Source: Schistocephalus solidus
Lineage: Eukaryota; Platyhelminthes; Cestoda; Diphyllobothriidea; Diphyllobothriidae
Assembly (NCBI GenBank): GCA_017591395.1
Contig: WEDG01001053.1
Coordinates: 333,646 to 397,645, forward strand
DNA: 64,000 nucleotides
Reading direction: 5' to 3'
Part shown: in pieces, positions 54,441-64,000 of the stretch
How the letters are laid out: every line of letters starts with the position of its first letter
How positions within the stretch are numbered: the first letter of the stretch is position 1
The notes under the pieces: model-generated
Databases searched by the model: none
Told to the model about the DNA's origin: nothing
The model's input: only the letters and a program-made list of their open reading frames with translations
Program-made: the position numbers and the translations under genes

Positions 54441-55145
54441 CGGGCCAGGTCCCTCAGAAGAGGGGGTGGGGTTCGTGTATCCGAGTCCAAACCATTTATT
54501 TCAGTGCCACGTTCAATAAAAAGTATTAAATGTATTTTGGGTGGATTTGTTTTGGGCTGGCGGACTGGTTCTCCTTGATTCACGGGTTAGGAAAGCATGA
54601 AAGATAGTTGTAAATTGATTGCCGTTTTCCACTTCGATCTTCTTCTGCCTTTACAACCAAAACCAACAGTGGGTACCAAAACGTTTTGCGATTGCTTGTC
54701 AACCACTTCCTGTGGTTTTATTGCACGAGCAAAGAGTTAGACTGTTTAGTTAGGTAATCGTGGTTGAACCTGCTTCCATAACCCCCTATCCCCAAACAGG
54801 ACATGGAAAGGGGAACGCCAAGCAACCAACACATGTGATTTGTAACCCTAAAGTTAAGCCTAATTTGTTCTCAACTCTAACCCCAATTTCTCTGGAATTT
54901 AGCTTACAGCCACGCCTATTACGTGCGGTCTTGTTCCTCTGGCCTTTCGGGGGGCGGGGGATCTTAAAACAATCACTCCCGTGGATGAATATTCACAAGA
55001 ATGCATTGCAAGGTCAATATCTGCATTTCACAAAATTCCTCGCAGAACTTAAAAAACAAAATTCCGTTTACACTCTCTCCGACGGAGTAATACAGATTTG
55101 CTGGCATTAGACACTAGACTCAGAATCTGCTTCTTTCAAAGTCAG
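54440..55145. other. no gene recognised
   Basis: No supported feature apart from a short CCCTAA-type patch at 54840-54890. Confidence 0.35.
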
Positions 55146-55149
55146 CGAC

Positions 55150-55960
55150 CGATCTCACGAAATGCGAAGTGAAATTCTGAAATGCGTTTTCGATGAGGAA
55201 ATTTTCTTGAGTAGAGTTGTGCATTGAACATCTAAGACTCGATAAAAATTATTTCTTAAGTACTATGTAATTATTCGTTTTTAATTTTCGACGCCCCGAC
55301 ACATTTCAACATATTGTATAGAATCCATGGGCTAAAATGGCTTGGTTTGCTTTTTTTAGCGAGTTTCGCTGTCCTTACGAATTCAAATATATTTTCTAGA
55401 AGACTTAAAAAAGTTTTTTTTTCTTACATTCATTTGATAGTCAACAACATCTTTACAAATTTTGTCCCAAGAAAGGTTTCTAGGTATAAAACATACAATT
55501 TCCATTTAAATCGCATCGTATCTGTTCGCTTGGTACGGTTAAATCCATGGCATACAAGGACCTATAATATTACTTAAAGGGAATTGATGCACCTTGTAGA
55601 TTGAAATCGCTAAACGCACGTGCAACATCAGATCGGGGTGGAAATTATTTAGGATTTGGAAAGAATTTTAGCACCTTAAGTTATTCTTCCGTTGAATCTA
55701 AAATTTTGAGAGGGTGCGATTTGCTATCAAAGGAGTACAAATGTAAGATCATTGCTTACTTTTCCTAGAAACTGGATTTGAATTTGTAAGCGAAGCGAAA
55801 ATCTGTTGATAAAATGCACACTGCATAAGTAATCATTTTTACTGAGACCAAAAAGACTGTTAAAAGCAGTCATTCTGGTGGGTTTAACCATTTTTTTATT
55901 TTATGTAATCCTTCATAAGATAAAACGAATTTCAGAAAGTCCATTACTAGTTCATGGGAT
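55150..55960. mobile_element. foldback element family D
   Basis: Forward arm about 55150-55600 (GAAATTCTGAAATGCGTTTT, TTCTTAAGTACTATG, TTCATTTGATAG). Reverse arm about 55700-55960 (GTGCGATTTGCTATCAAAGG, CTGCATAAGTAATCATTTTT). Directly followed by a repeat B in reverse. Confidence 0.6.
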
Positions 55961-55974
55961 CAGTCATTAAATGT

Positions 55975-56370
55975 AGTTATGAAGCCCGCTTCATACACGA
56001 GCATAGGGATGCCTTGTATGGCTGCCTAAACAGGACGTGACAATAGGAAGTGCCCGGCCCGCTAAAATAAGTGATCTTACGGTAAATTTCGGGAAGGTTA
56101 AACATACCCTTGTCTAAACATAAAACGAACCTATCACCTAGCCCTACCCTGAACCGAAATCCTACAGTTAGCATGATAAAAACCTTACCACTTTGCCTAA
56201 TCCTGACCCTAACCCTAACCTCAACCCTGACCTTAACCTAAAACCTTGAACCAAACCCTAAACTTAACTCTAACCTTAAACTTGATCTTCAAGACAGTTG
56301 CCGTGGAATTTAGCACAAAGCTGCATGTATTGTGCACGGTTACTTTTCCCATGTCTCCTCCGAAAAATTA
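55975..56370 (-). repeat. repeat family B with telomere-like tracts
   Basis: The minus strand begins at the end near 56345 with GTGCACAATACATGCAGC, runs through TAACCCTAACC-type repeats (read on plus at 56205-56285) and ends GTCCTGTTTAGGCAGCCATA at about 56035-56015. Same order as 29830-30205. Confidence 0.75.
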
Positions 56371-56950
56371 CGAAAATTCCTGTCCTTCAAGATTGCGAAA
56401 ATTCTAAACTGACAGTTACGATGCATCGCTGAAGAGACGCGCAATGCAGCTCCCAAAGCGTAACCACTTATAGGCATAGAGGTCGCTCAACCTCCGCACT
56501 CCGCCTTAGGTGACCTAAGTCATGCAATGTGTGACTAAAATTTGAGTGAGTATTTTAGCGTTAGTCTTGTTTGTTGGGTGGATTTGAAGCACAGAAAGTC
56601 TTTTTCTGAAGAAGACTACATGTTCAATATTATATCCCGAAGGAAGCCAGGCAGCATTTGGGTGAAATTGGAGGTTTCCGGACACCCAGGAAATCTCCTG
56701 TGCTATTTTATATCACATAGCAATGTCCATAGTTTGTGTGGATGGTGTTATAAAAGAACATTAATATAAGCAAGAAAAGTTTCAAATAAATCCTTTCTGG
56801 AACCGGACATTTCGATATTAATTCAATGAGACGCAGGTGAAGGCAAGTGTAAGGAATCCTAATGTGTTCCAAAAGCAGACAAGGAATTCAGCTTTAGAAA
56901 TTATTTTTTTGCAAACAGCTGACGTTTTTTTACCACAAAGTGCCGGAAAT
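56370..56950. other. no gene recognised
   Basis: Two short frames (75 and 73 codons, 56542-57058) match nothing known to me. Confidence 0.35.
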
Positions 56951-57895
56951 AAACTCAATTATCATTATACTTGTTTTAATACGGTGAAAATGAAACCATT
57001 AACAAAATACGAACGTGATACTGTGAAGATGGGCTACAGAAAGAGAAATTTTAAATAAGAAGCACATGATAAAACACTTTTTGCATAATAAAGTTTCCGC
57101 TCATCTGAAATTTAGAAACGCAATGGACAGTAGCTTAGCCATTTTCGTAAAATCCTATTATATATTCGGATATTGTATTGTACATTTGCAGTCTTCGGAG
57201 GGGGCATTAAAGTTAACAAATCGAGCAAAAACGCTCCAATAAAAAGCGAAAAGTGAGTTTTTCATTATCAGCTAAAAATGCATCGCTTTTTTTCAGACAA
57301 GTCACAAAAATGATAAAAATTCCACATTTTATCCTTGACTTAACCTTAGAAAAGGGTAAAGTCCGCAAATATTCGTCAGGGAAGTATAAAATTAACGCGC
57401 TTTTTAAACAGGGTACTTATTGGTGAAAATTTGTTCGTAGGCATATTAACTGTCGACTTTTGTTGCGGACGTAAATCTTTCTCGATAATAAGTTTTCTTC
57501 TTTGGGTGAATCTACAAATATGACGAAAATGACCATCACCATTAGTAGGAATATCCAAAAACTCACTACTTCGGAAATTTCTTTTTAAAACTATCTTATT
57601 TTTAGGTCTAGATAAACACATAGAACATGATCCAAATTTATTGCAATGCAATAAAAACTGTGAAAATCGTGAAATAGTCACCGGTATTTCAAGGACGATC
57701 TGGAACTAATTGTATTCCAATCCTATAAACATCTAAAAAATTGACAAAAGGATATTTCTCTTAATTGTATGCTTACGCTATCACCTAACAATTCTATAGA
57801 AATTTATTTGTCGCATTTACAGGGGTTTTTCACGTTTTTAGAGTTACCCCTTTTTTTAAAAAAGTTAGTATTTCATAAAAAATAATATTACTTTT
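56950..57895 (-). repeat. repeat E, copy 2
   Basis: Reverse-complement counterpart of 16240-17200. A minus frame of 101 codons (57681-57376, with FGSCSMCLSRPKNKIVLKRN and RFTQRRKLIIEKDLRP) is open here but broken in the other copy. Here the flanking D arms are missing. Function unknown. Confidence 0.65.
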
Positions 57896-58803
57896 CACAT
57901 TTCCTTTAAGTTTTACATTTGCTCAAGGTTGTTCGTTAATATTTCCAAGCCTTGATACATTCGTTGATGCCGGTTTGCGAGTGATGATCAATTTTTCGTA
58001 AATTTCAGCGTTTTGCATTATTTAGGTCACACAATGTATATAAATTAATCTGCATTTACCTGATAATGCAAGTATCTCAGGCTAATGCAAAAAAAACTGG
58101 CAGCCAGGTCAGTTTATTACTTGCTTGCCTGACATTAAAAGCCTAAAAAACACAAAATCACCCCTCTCTTCCATTCCTTAATACTCCCTTGACAGTGTAC
58201 AGTCTGATGACCCAAAAGCAACCACCCGTGTGCTTGCTCAACTCGGACACAGATCTACTTGCAAGCAGCCAACATACTGGAGGCGCGGAAACCTCACCCG
58301 TGCAACCAACTGCACCTTTGCATAGACCTGAAATTGTCTGGTAATTATGAGTTCTTGTACAAACTCTTGTATGATATTGTGCATTTCTCATCCTTCAAAC
58401 TGTGCCTTCAGTCTACCATGTATTCATTATTCATTGTTTAAATTGGCGGGTTACTGAAGGCAGTTGCGAAACCGTCACTGCACTTTTAATCGTCATTAAA
58501 CTCTGTTGTTTGTGCTTACTTAAACGTATGCCGCGAACAAAATGCTTCAAGCAATACTGTACTCGTATATCTCGAGTCCTGTTAGCTGTCGTCTATTTAT
58601 CCTGTTCCAAAACCACGACCCCCTTGAAGCAAAATGGACATTTAAAAATTTTTCTTTCCAGGCATCCCAATATTTGCTTTCGAATCGACTCGGTTTCTTT
58701 TTTCTAACCTACTTTACTAGGTTTCTCTCTCAGACTGATAACATTGGAAATCAAGATTTTTAGGGGCTGATTGGCTACCTTGGATGGGCACATATGAGTG
58801 TCA

Positions 58804-58835
58804 GAGGGAGAGAGAGATAGATAGATAGAGAGAGA

Positions 58836-58875
<40 letters not shown>

Positions 58876-58876
58876 A
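58804..58876. repeat. (GA)n with a short GATA insert
   Basis: GA dinucleotides interrupted by GATAGATAGATA, directly visible. Confidence 0.95.
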
Positions 58877-59833
58877 TAGTTAGTAATTGCGTCATTTTAC
58901 GGCGGCGACTGCGCAATAAATTTAGGGATAAATAGGTTTAAGTACCCCAGAAACAGTCTAAAGATTACGTTTTTTTTTCTTTTGGCTGTAAGCATAATCA
59001 GAGCGCACAAAGGTTTCTTAGAAACGCTACCTTCTGTGAGTACAGTTGGTGGAAGTACAATACGTGATTGGCCAACCAAATGGCGATCTGGAAATTTTAG
59101 TCGGAACCGTAAAACATACGATCCCTAGCTGAGGGAAGGACCTACCGTTCACATGATTGAAGGACGGTTGGTTGATGCCCATAACTTGTTGTAGAAAAAA
59201 ACTAATCCTGAAATTACGCAATAAGATCAAAACATTCATAAAAAAGTTGTATCAGGTCCGCCCGTCATTTCATAACTGAAACTCTTTTCACTTTACTGAC
59301 AACCCATAGAATCAAATAAATGGTTATTAAATGCGCACAACTGTCTCGATTCTGTAATTGACGTTCGGTGACTAAGCAAGCATAAACTTAATAAATGAAT
59401 GGAAGTGGGAGAAGGAAATTAATATTGATTTTGCTGCAAATAAGACGGCCCAGCCGCCTCCGTGAGTCTCCCGTATGTCATCCATGAACACCTTTCTCTC
59501 TTGACGTATCAACGTGGTTGGTAATAATTCCCAGGATGAAATGGTTTCCTTGTTTAGTGATGGTAATTACTAATGCGCTCAAGACGTCATCAATACACGC
59601 ACTCTTGATGGAACACAGGGGTTCGGACTAATTGACAAACCCCAGGCGAAGGAGCGATGCCGTTTTGTTTAACTTTGGACCTATTCTTTGTAGGATTGAT
59701 TCTGTCGAAAATTTCGATTAGGCTGCGGATAAAACGGGCGCAGTCGGGAGGATCAAGCGGCCATCTGCGGACACCGCACACTACCGCATGAGGACACTTG
59801 CACTCACACGGGGATACGACATGGCACAAATAC

Positions 59834-59858
59834 GCACGCACGCACGCACTCACGCACA
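59834..59858. repeat. (CGCA)n simple repeat
   Basis: ACGCACGCACGCACTCACGC tract, directly visible. Confidence 0.8.
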
Positions 59859-60084
59859 TGGCACTTCATTCATGTGTGTACCCATGTGGTACCCAACTCT
59901 AACCTGTTGCTCCTCGAAGCTGGTTCTTCCCAGCGGCCATACCCGGGGCAACGGCCACGACTGGTAAGCTAAACCAGCTGAGGGTCTCTGGTGTTGTGTG
60001 CGTCTCCACACCCGGTACGTCGTTCTCTCACTAACCCGAATCGTATCCCATAGTGGAGTTCGGTAGCCGCCTGGGATGAATCAG

Positions 60085-63000
60085 CAACCTGCCGTTGTTA
60101 CGATGTGTGACGATTTGAAGCGGGGTTCGTCTCATCATTAGTCCCCAGGCGTTCTATATGCGGTTTCTGGTATATGGATTGCAAAGGTATTCTATTAAAT
60201 TTATTTCTAAAATTATTAGATTGCAGGACGGCGTCAGTTGATTCGGACGCTTATTTAGGGTCAGACCAGAAATTTTCAATGAACACTTTGGGTCGAAAGA
60301 CAATCAACCACTGTGGAATAACCGCGTAATGCCCATTCTACAAACAAGTAGTACTACAGAGTAGGTATGATCTTATGTGACAAAGACGTTATACCGTACT
60401 TCCGAGGCATGAGATGCTAGCTTAAAGCCCAGACACGTGTTTTCGCCGATGTTTCTGCTGCTGTGTAATGACACAGCAACGAGGAGTTGGACTCCTCAGT
60501 GTAGGTCAGCTGTTCTATATGCGGTTTTCTGGTATATATGGACTCCAAAGAATAATCTGGTGAAATAATTTCTGAGTATTAAGTGCTGGACATGGAGTCG
60601 AGGTGATTCCGGACATATCTAGGGTCAGACCCGAAATTTCAATGAACATTTTGGGTCAAAGACAATCAACCACTGTGGAATAACCACGTAATGCCCATTC
60701 TACAAACAAGTGGTACTACAAGTAGTATGAATCTTATATGACAAAGACGTTATAGCGTACTTCCGACACAGATACTAGATTAAAGCCCAGACACGTGTTT
60801 TGCCGATGTTTCTGCTGCTGTGTGACACAGCAACGAGGGGTTCGACTCCTCAGTGGGTCCCCCATTGTTCTTTATGCGGTTTCTGGTATATGGACTCCAA
60901 AGAATAATCTGGTATTAAATAATTTCTGAAATTATTAAGTGCTGGACATGGAGTCCGAATTGATTCGGACATAACTTTTTACGAGGTCAGACCCGAAATT
61001 TCAATGAACATTTGGGTCGAAAGACAAATCAACCACTGTGGAGCCACCACGTAATGCCCATTCTACAAACAAGTAGTACTACAAGTAGTATGAATCTTAT
61101 ATGACAAAGACGTTATACCGTACTTCCGACACTGATACTAGATAAAAGCACAGACACGGTTTTTGCCGATATCTGCTGCTGTAGTGACACAGCAACGAGG
61201 GTTCGAGCTCCTCCAGTGGGTCCCCAGCGTTCTCTATGCGGTTTCTGGTATATGGACTCCAAAAGATTAATCTGGTAAATAATTTCTGAAATTATTAAGT
61301 GCTGGACATGGAGTCAAAGGTGATTCGGACATGACTAGGGTCAGACCCGAAAATTTCAGCGAACATTTTGGGTCGAAGAAAATCAACCATCTTCGGAATA
61401 GCCACGCCAATGCCCATTCTTACAAACAAGTAGTACTACAAAAGTAGTATGAGATCTTATATGACAAAGACGTTATACCGTACTTCCGACGTGATGCTAG
61501 TTAAAAAGCCCAGACAGGGGGTTTTCGCCGATGTTTCTGCTGCTGTGTGACACAACTTTAGCGACGGTTCGGCTCCTCAGGTAAGGGTACCCAGCGTTCT
61601 CTATGCGGTTTCTGGTATATGGACTCCAAGATTAATCGGGTAAAATAATTTCTGAAATTATTAAGCGCTGGACGTAAAGGAGTCAGGTGGTCCGGACATG
61701 CTTTTTGGTCAGACCCGAAATTTCCAATGAACATTTTGGGTCGAAGAAAATCCAACCACTGTCGGATAACCACGTAATGCCCATTCTTACAAAACAAGTA
61801 GTACTACGAGTAGTATGAATCTTGTATGACAAAGACGTTATACCGTAGTTCCGACATTGATACTGGTTAAAAGCCCAGACAGGTGTTACGCCGATGTTTC
61901 TGCTGCTGCAATCGTGACACAGCAACGAGGAGTTCGGCTCCTCGAGTGGAGTACCCCGAGCGTTTCTCTATGCGGTTTCTGGTATATGGACTCAAGAATA
62001 ATCGGGTAAATAATTTCTTTAAATTATTAAGCGCTGGACATGGAGTCAGGTGATCCGGACGCTGACTTTTAGAGTCAGACCCGAAATTTCAATGAACATT
62101 TGGGTCGAGACAAATCAACCACTGTGGGATATTAACCACGTAATGCCCATTCTACAAACAAGTAGTACTACAAGTAGTATGAATCTTGTATGACAAAAGA
62201 CGTTATACCGTAGTTCCGACATTGATGCCTAGTTAAAAGCCCAACGGGTGTTACGCCGATGTTTTCTGCTGCTGTGTGACACAGCAACGAGGGTTCGGCT
62301 CCTCGAGTCAGTACCCCAGCTTTCTCTGTGCGGTTTTCTGGTATATGGACTCCAAAAGAAAGTGAAATCGTAAATAATTTCTAGAAATTATTAAGTGCTG
62401 GACATGGAGTCGGAGTGATTCGGACATATACATATTTAGGGTCAGACCCAAAATTTTCAATAAACATTTTGGTCGAGGACAATCAACCACTGTGTGGAAT
62501 AACCACGTAATGCCCATTCTACAAACAATTAGTACTACAAGTAGTATGAATCTTATATGACAAAGACGTTATACCGTACTTTCCGACATGGATACTAGCT
62601 AAAAGCCCAGACACGTGTTTCGCCGATGTTACTGCTGATGTGTGACACAGCAACGAGGGGTTCGTCTCCTCAGTGAGTCCCCGAGCGTTCTATATGCGGT
62701 TTCTGGTATATGGACTCCAAAGAATAATCTGGTATAGTATTTCTACAAATTATTAAGTGCAGGACATGGCGTCAGGTGCGTTCGGACATGACTTTTTAGG
62801 GTCAGACCAGAAATTTTAATAAACATTTGGGTCGAAGACAATCAACCACTGCGAATAAACCACGTAATGCCCATTCTACAAACCAGAGTAGTAAGCCTGG
62901 TAACCGGATCATATGGTAAGGGCGTTACATACCGTGCTTCCTGACATAGATACTGGCTTAAAGAGCCCGAACCCATGGTGCCATGCGTGTTTCGCATATT

Positions 63001-64000
63001 GTGACCACACAGCAACGAGAGGAGTTCGACTCTCGGTGTGTCCCCAAGCTTTCTCATGCGGTTTCTGTGCATGTGGACTCCAAAGAATAATCTGGTAAAT
63101 AATTTTACCAAGAAATTACATTAATTGCACAATAAGGTCAATTGATTCGGTTATATTTTGGGATGAATTCGAAATTTCAATGAACATTTGGGTCCGAGGA
63201 GCAAATCAAAGCTTACTGAGGAATATACGTAATGCTTGTTCACCACAAATAAGTAGGTACTTTACCCAGTATTAGCAGATCGCCATGACAAAGAGACGAT
63301 TATACCGTGCCCGACATAGATGCTAGATTAAAGCCCAGACACGTGTTTTTGCCGATGTTTCTGCTGCTGTTGTGACTTTACCGGCAGCAGGGGAGTTCGA
63401 CTCCTCGAATTAAGATTTTTAAATTCGTTTTATATGCGGTTTCTGGTGTAGCCGGAACTCCGAGAATAATCACCGGTAAATGTTTTGCGAGTATTAAGTG
63501 CTGGACGTAAAGATTCGAATTCGATTTCCGGACATAACATTTTAAAGGTCAGACGGAACAATGAACATTTGGGTCAAAGACAATCATCACTGTGGAGCCA
63601 CCACGTGAAATGCCCATTCTACAAACGAAGTAGTACTAGAAGTAGTATGAATCTTATATGTCAAAGACGTTATACCGTTCTTCCGACACAGATACTAGCT
63701 TAAAGCCCAGACACGTGTTTTTGCCGATGTCTGCTGCTGTGGGACACAGCAACGAGAGTCAGTTCGGCTCCTCAGTGGGTCCCCAGCGTTCTCTTTATGC
63801 GGTTTCTGGTATATGGACTCAAAAGAATAATCTGGTAAATAATTTCTGGAAATTATTAACAAAGTGCTGGACGTGATCCGGGTCGGACAGCCCCGCATAA
63901 CTTTTTAAGGGGTCGAGACCAAAATTTCAACCCTACAATGAACATTTGGGTCGAAATCAACAATGGAATAACCGTAATGCCCATTGTTCTACAAACAAGT
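60085..64000 (+). repeat. tandem satellite, about 364-bp unit, at least ten units
   Basis: The anchor TATGCGGTTTCTGGTATATG recurs at about 60158, 60519, 60872, 61235, 61602, 61969, 62327, 62692, 63055, 63431 and 63797, a spacing of 355-377. The array starts in a diverged half unit (about 60085) and continues past the window. Each unit can form GACTCCA/TGGAGTC enclosing AATAATTTC-T-GAAATTATT, GACCCGAAAT/ATTTTGGGTC, TGCTGTG-TGA-CACAGCA and GAGGAG-TTCGA-CTCCTC. The last contains the B-box word GGTTCGACTCC in some units and looks like a tRNA T-arm. No acceptor or D arm was found, so it is not a tRNA gene. Short frames are not conserved between units. Strand is given for the hairpin reading only. 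Confidence 0.95.

Larger units (their letters stand above)
57900..60080. other. no gene recognised
   Basis: Contains the GA/GATA tract at 58804-58876. A minus frame of 89 codons (59859-59590, with DPPDCARFIRSLIEIFDRIN) has natural composition in its second half and could be an exon, but I do not recognise it. Sequence at 59920-60080 is GC-richer and unassigned. Confidence 0.35.

Noticed and set aside
60400..60510. Class II tRNA gene in each satellite unit
   Set aside because: The variable-arm and T-arm-like hairpins are present, but there is no matching acceptor (complement of AGTGGGT) or D arm upstream.
60085..64000. Hammerhead on the minus strand of the satellite (CTGAGGA followed some distance on by GAAAC)
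   Set aside because: The words occur, but nothing between them forms a stem II adjacent to both, and the CTGAGGA is simply one side of the T-arm-like hairpin.
60085..64000. Spliced-leader or 5S rRNA gene array
   Set aside because: Neither the flatworm spliced-leader start with its GGTCCTTACC-type region nor recognisable 5S internal control sequence is present in the unit.
1..64000. CRISPR arrays, operons, ribosome binding sites
   Set aside because: The intron-bearing gene, eukaryotic retroelements and low coding density show a eukaryotic nuclear genome. No regularly spaced short repeats with unique spacers were seen.

Overview
The window looks like nuclear DNA from a flatworm, most likely a diphyllobothriid tapeworm of the Spirometra type. 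That assignment is inference. It rests on the resemblance of the retroelement proteins (Penelope-like C-termini, an RTE-type LINE whose C-terminus carries C2H2 fingers) to what I remember of cestode genomes, and on scattered TTAGGG-like tracts. The DNA is gene-poor and repeat-dense. There are no operons or long open frames, and almost all open frames of 60-225 codons lie in degenerate repeats or AT-rich sequence.

Only one cellular gene is convincing: a two-exon WKF-domain protein (C7orf50-like) at 35357-36197 (+), with a clean GT-AG intron and an apparent frame change near 35.59 kb. Everything else recognisable is mobile or repetitive. There is a gag-like remnant at the left edge and a decayed RTE-type reverse transcriptase at 9.0-9.9 kb. 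Penelope-like (PLE) remnants lie at 21.6-24.7 kb and 44.1-47.2 kb. A LINE 3' end encoding zinc fingers sits at 25.6-26.15 kb, and an LTR-element pol remnant at 36.3-36.75 kb. Five interspersed repeat families are defined here by comparing copies within the window: A (22.6-40.4 kb), B (containing telomere-like GGTTAG tracts), C (a tRNA-headed SINE), D (AT-rich foldback elements about 0.8-1.2 kb long) and E (an internal segment of about 1 kb seen inside one D element and again, inverted, at 57 kb).

Layout: 0-0.8 kb LTR-element remnant; 0.8-9 kb unassigned; 9-10 kb LINE; 10.5-13.7 kb unassigned with a triplet repeat between duplicated flanks; 13.8-19.9 kb five D elements; 21.4-24.7 kb PLE cluster; 22.6-32 kb repeats A and B and the LINE tail; 31-34.6 kb SINEs and D elements; 35.3-36.8 kb WKF gene and LTR remnant; 37-40.4 kb SINEs and repeat A; 40.75-41.55 kb four alternating tRNA-like units; 43.2-47.2 kb PLE remnants and a long GAA tract; 47.3-50.6 kb D elements and a SINE cluster; 51.5-58 kb GC-rich patch, D, B and E; 60.1-64 kb a tandem array of about 364-bp units that runs off the end.

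The most notable signal is in SINE family C. Downstream of the tRNA-like head, ten copies carry a 45-nt block with the arrangement of a hammerhead ribozyme: a six-base-pair outer stem, CTGANGA, a hairpin, GAAA, and a self-complementary ATGGCCAT. The spacing is constant and some pairs change in a compensating way. A tRNA-like Pol III promoter joined to a hammerhead is known in schistosome satellite elements. This would be a cestode counterpart, but cleavage is unproven and most copies have a C-A mismatch at the base of stem II. The second is the terminal satellite, each unit of which can fold into four or five hairpins, one of them resembling a tRNA T-arm with a B box.
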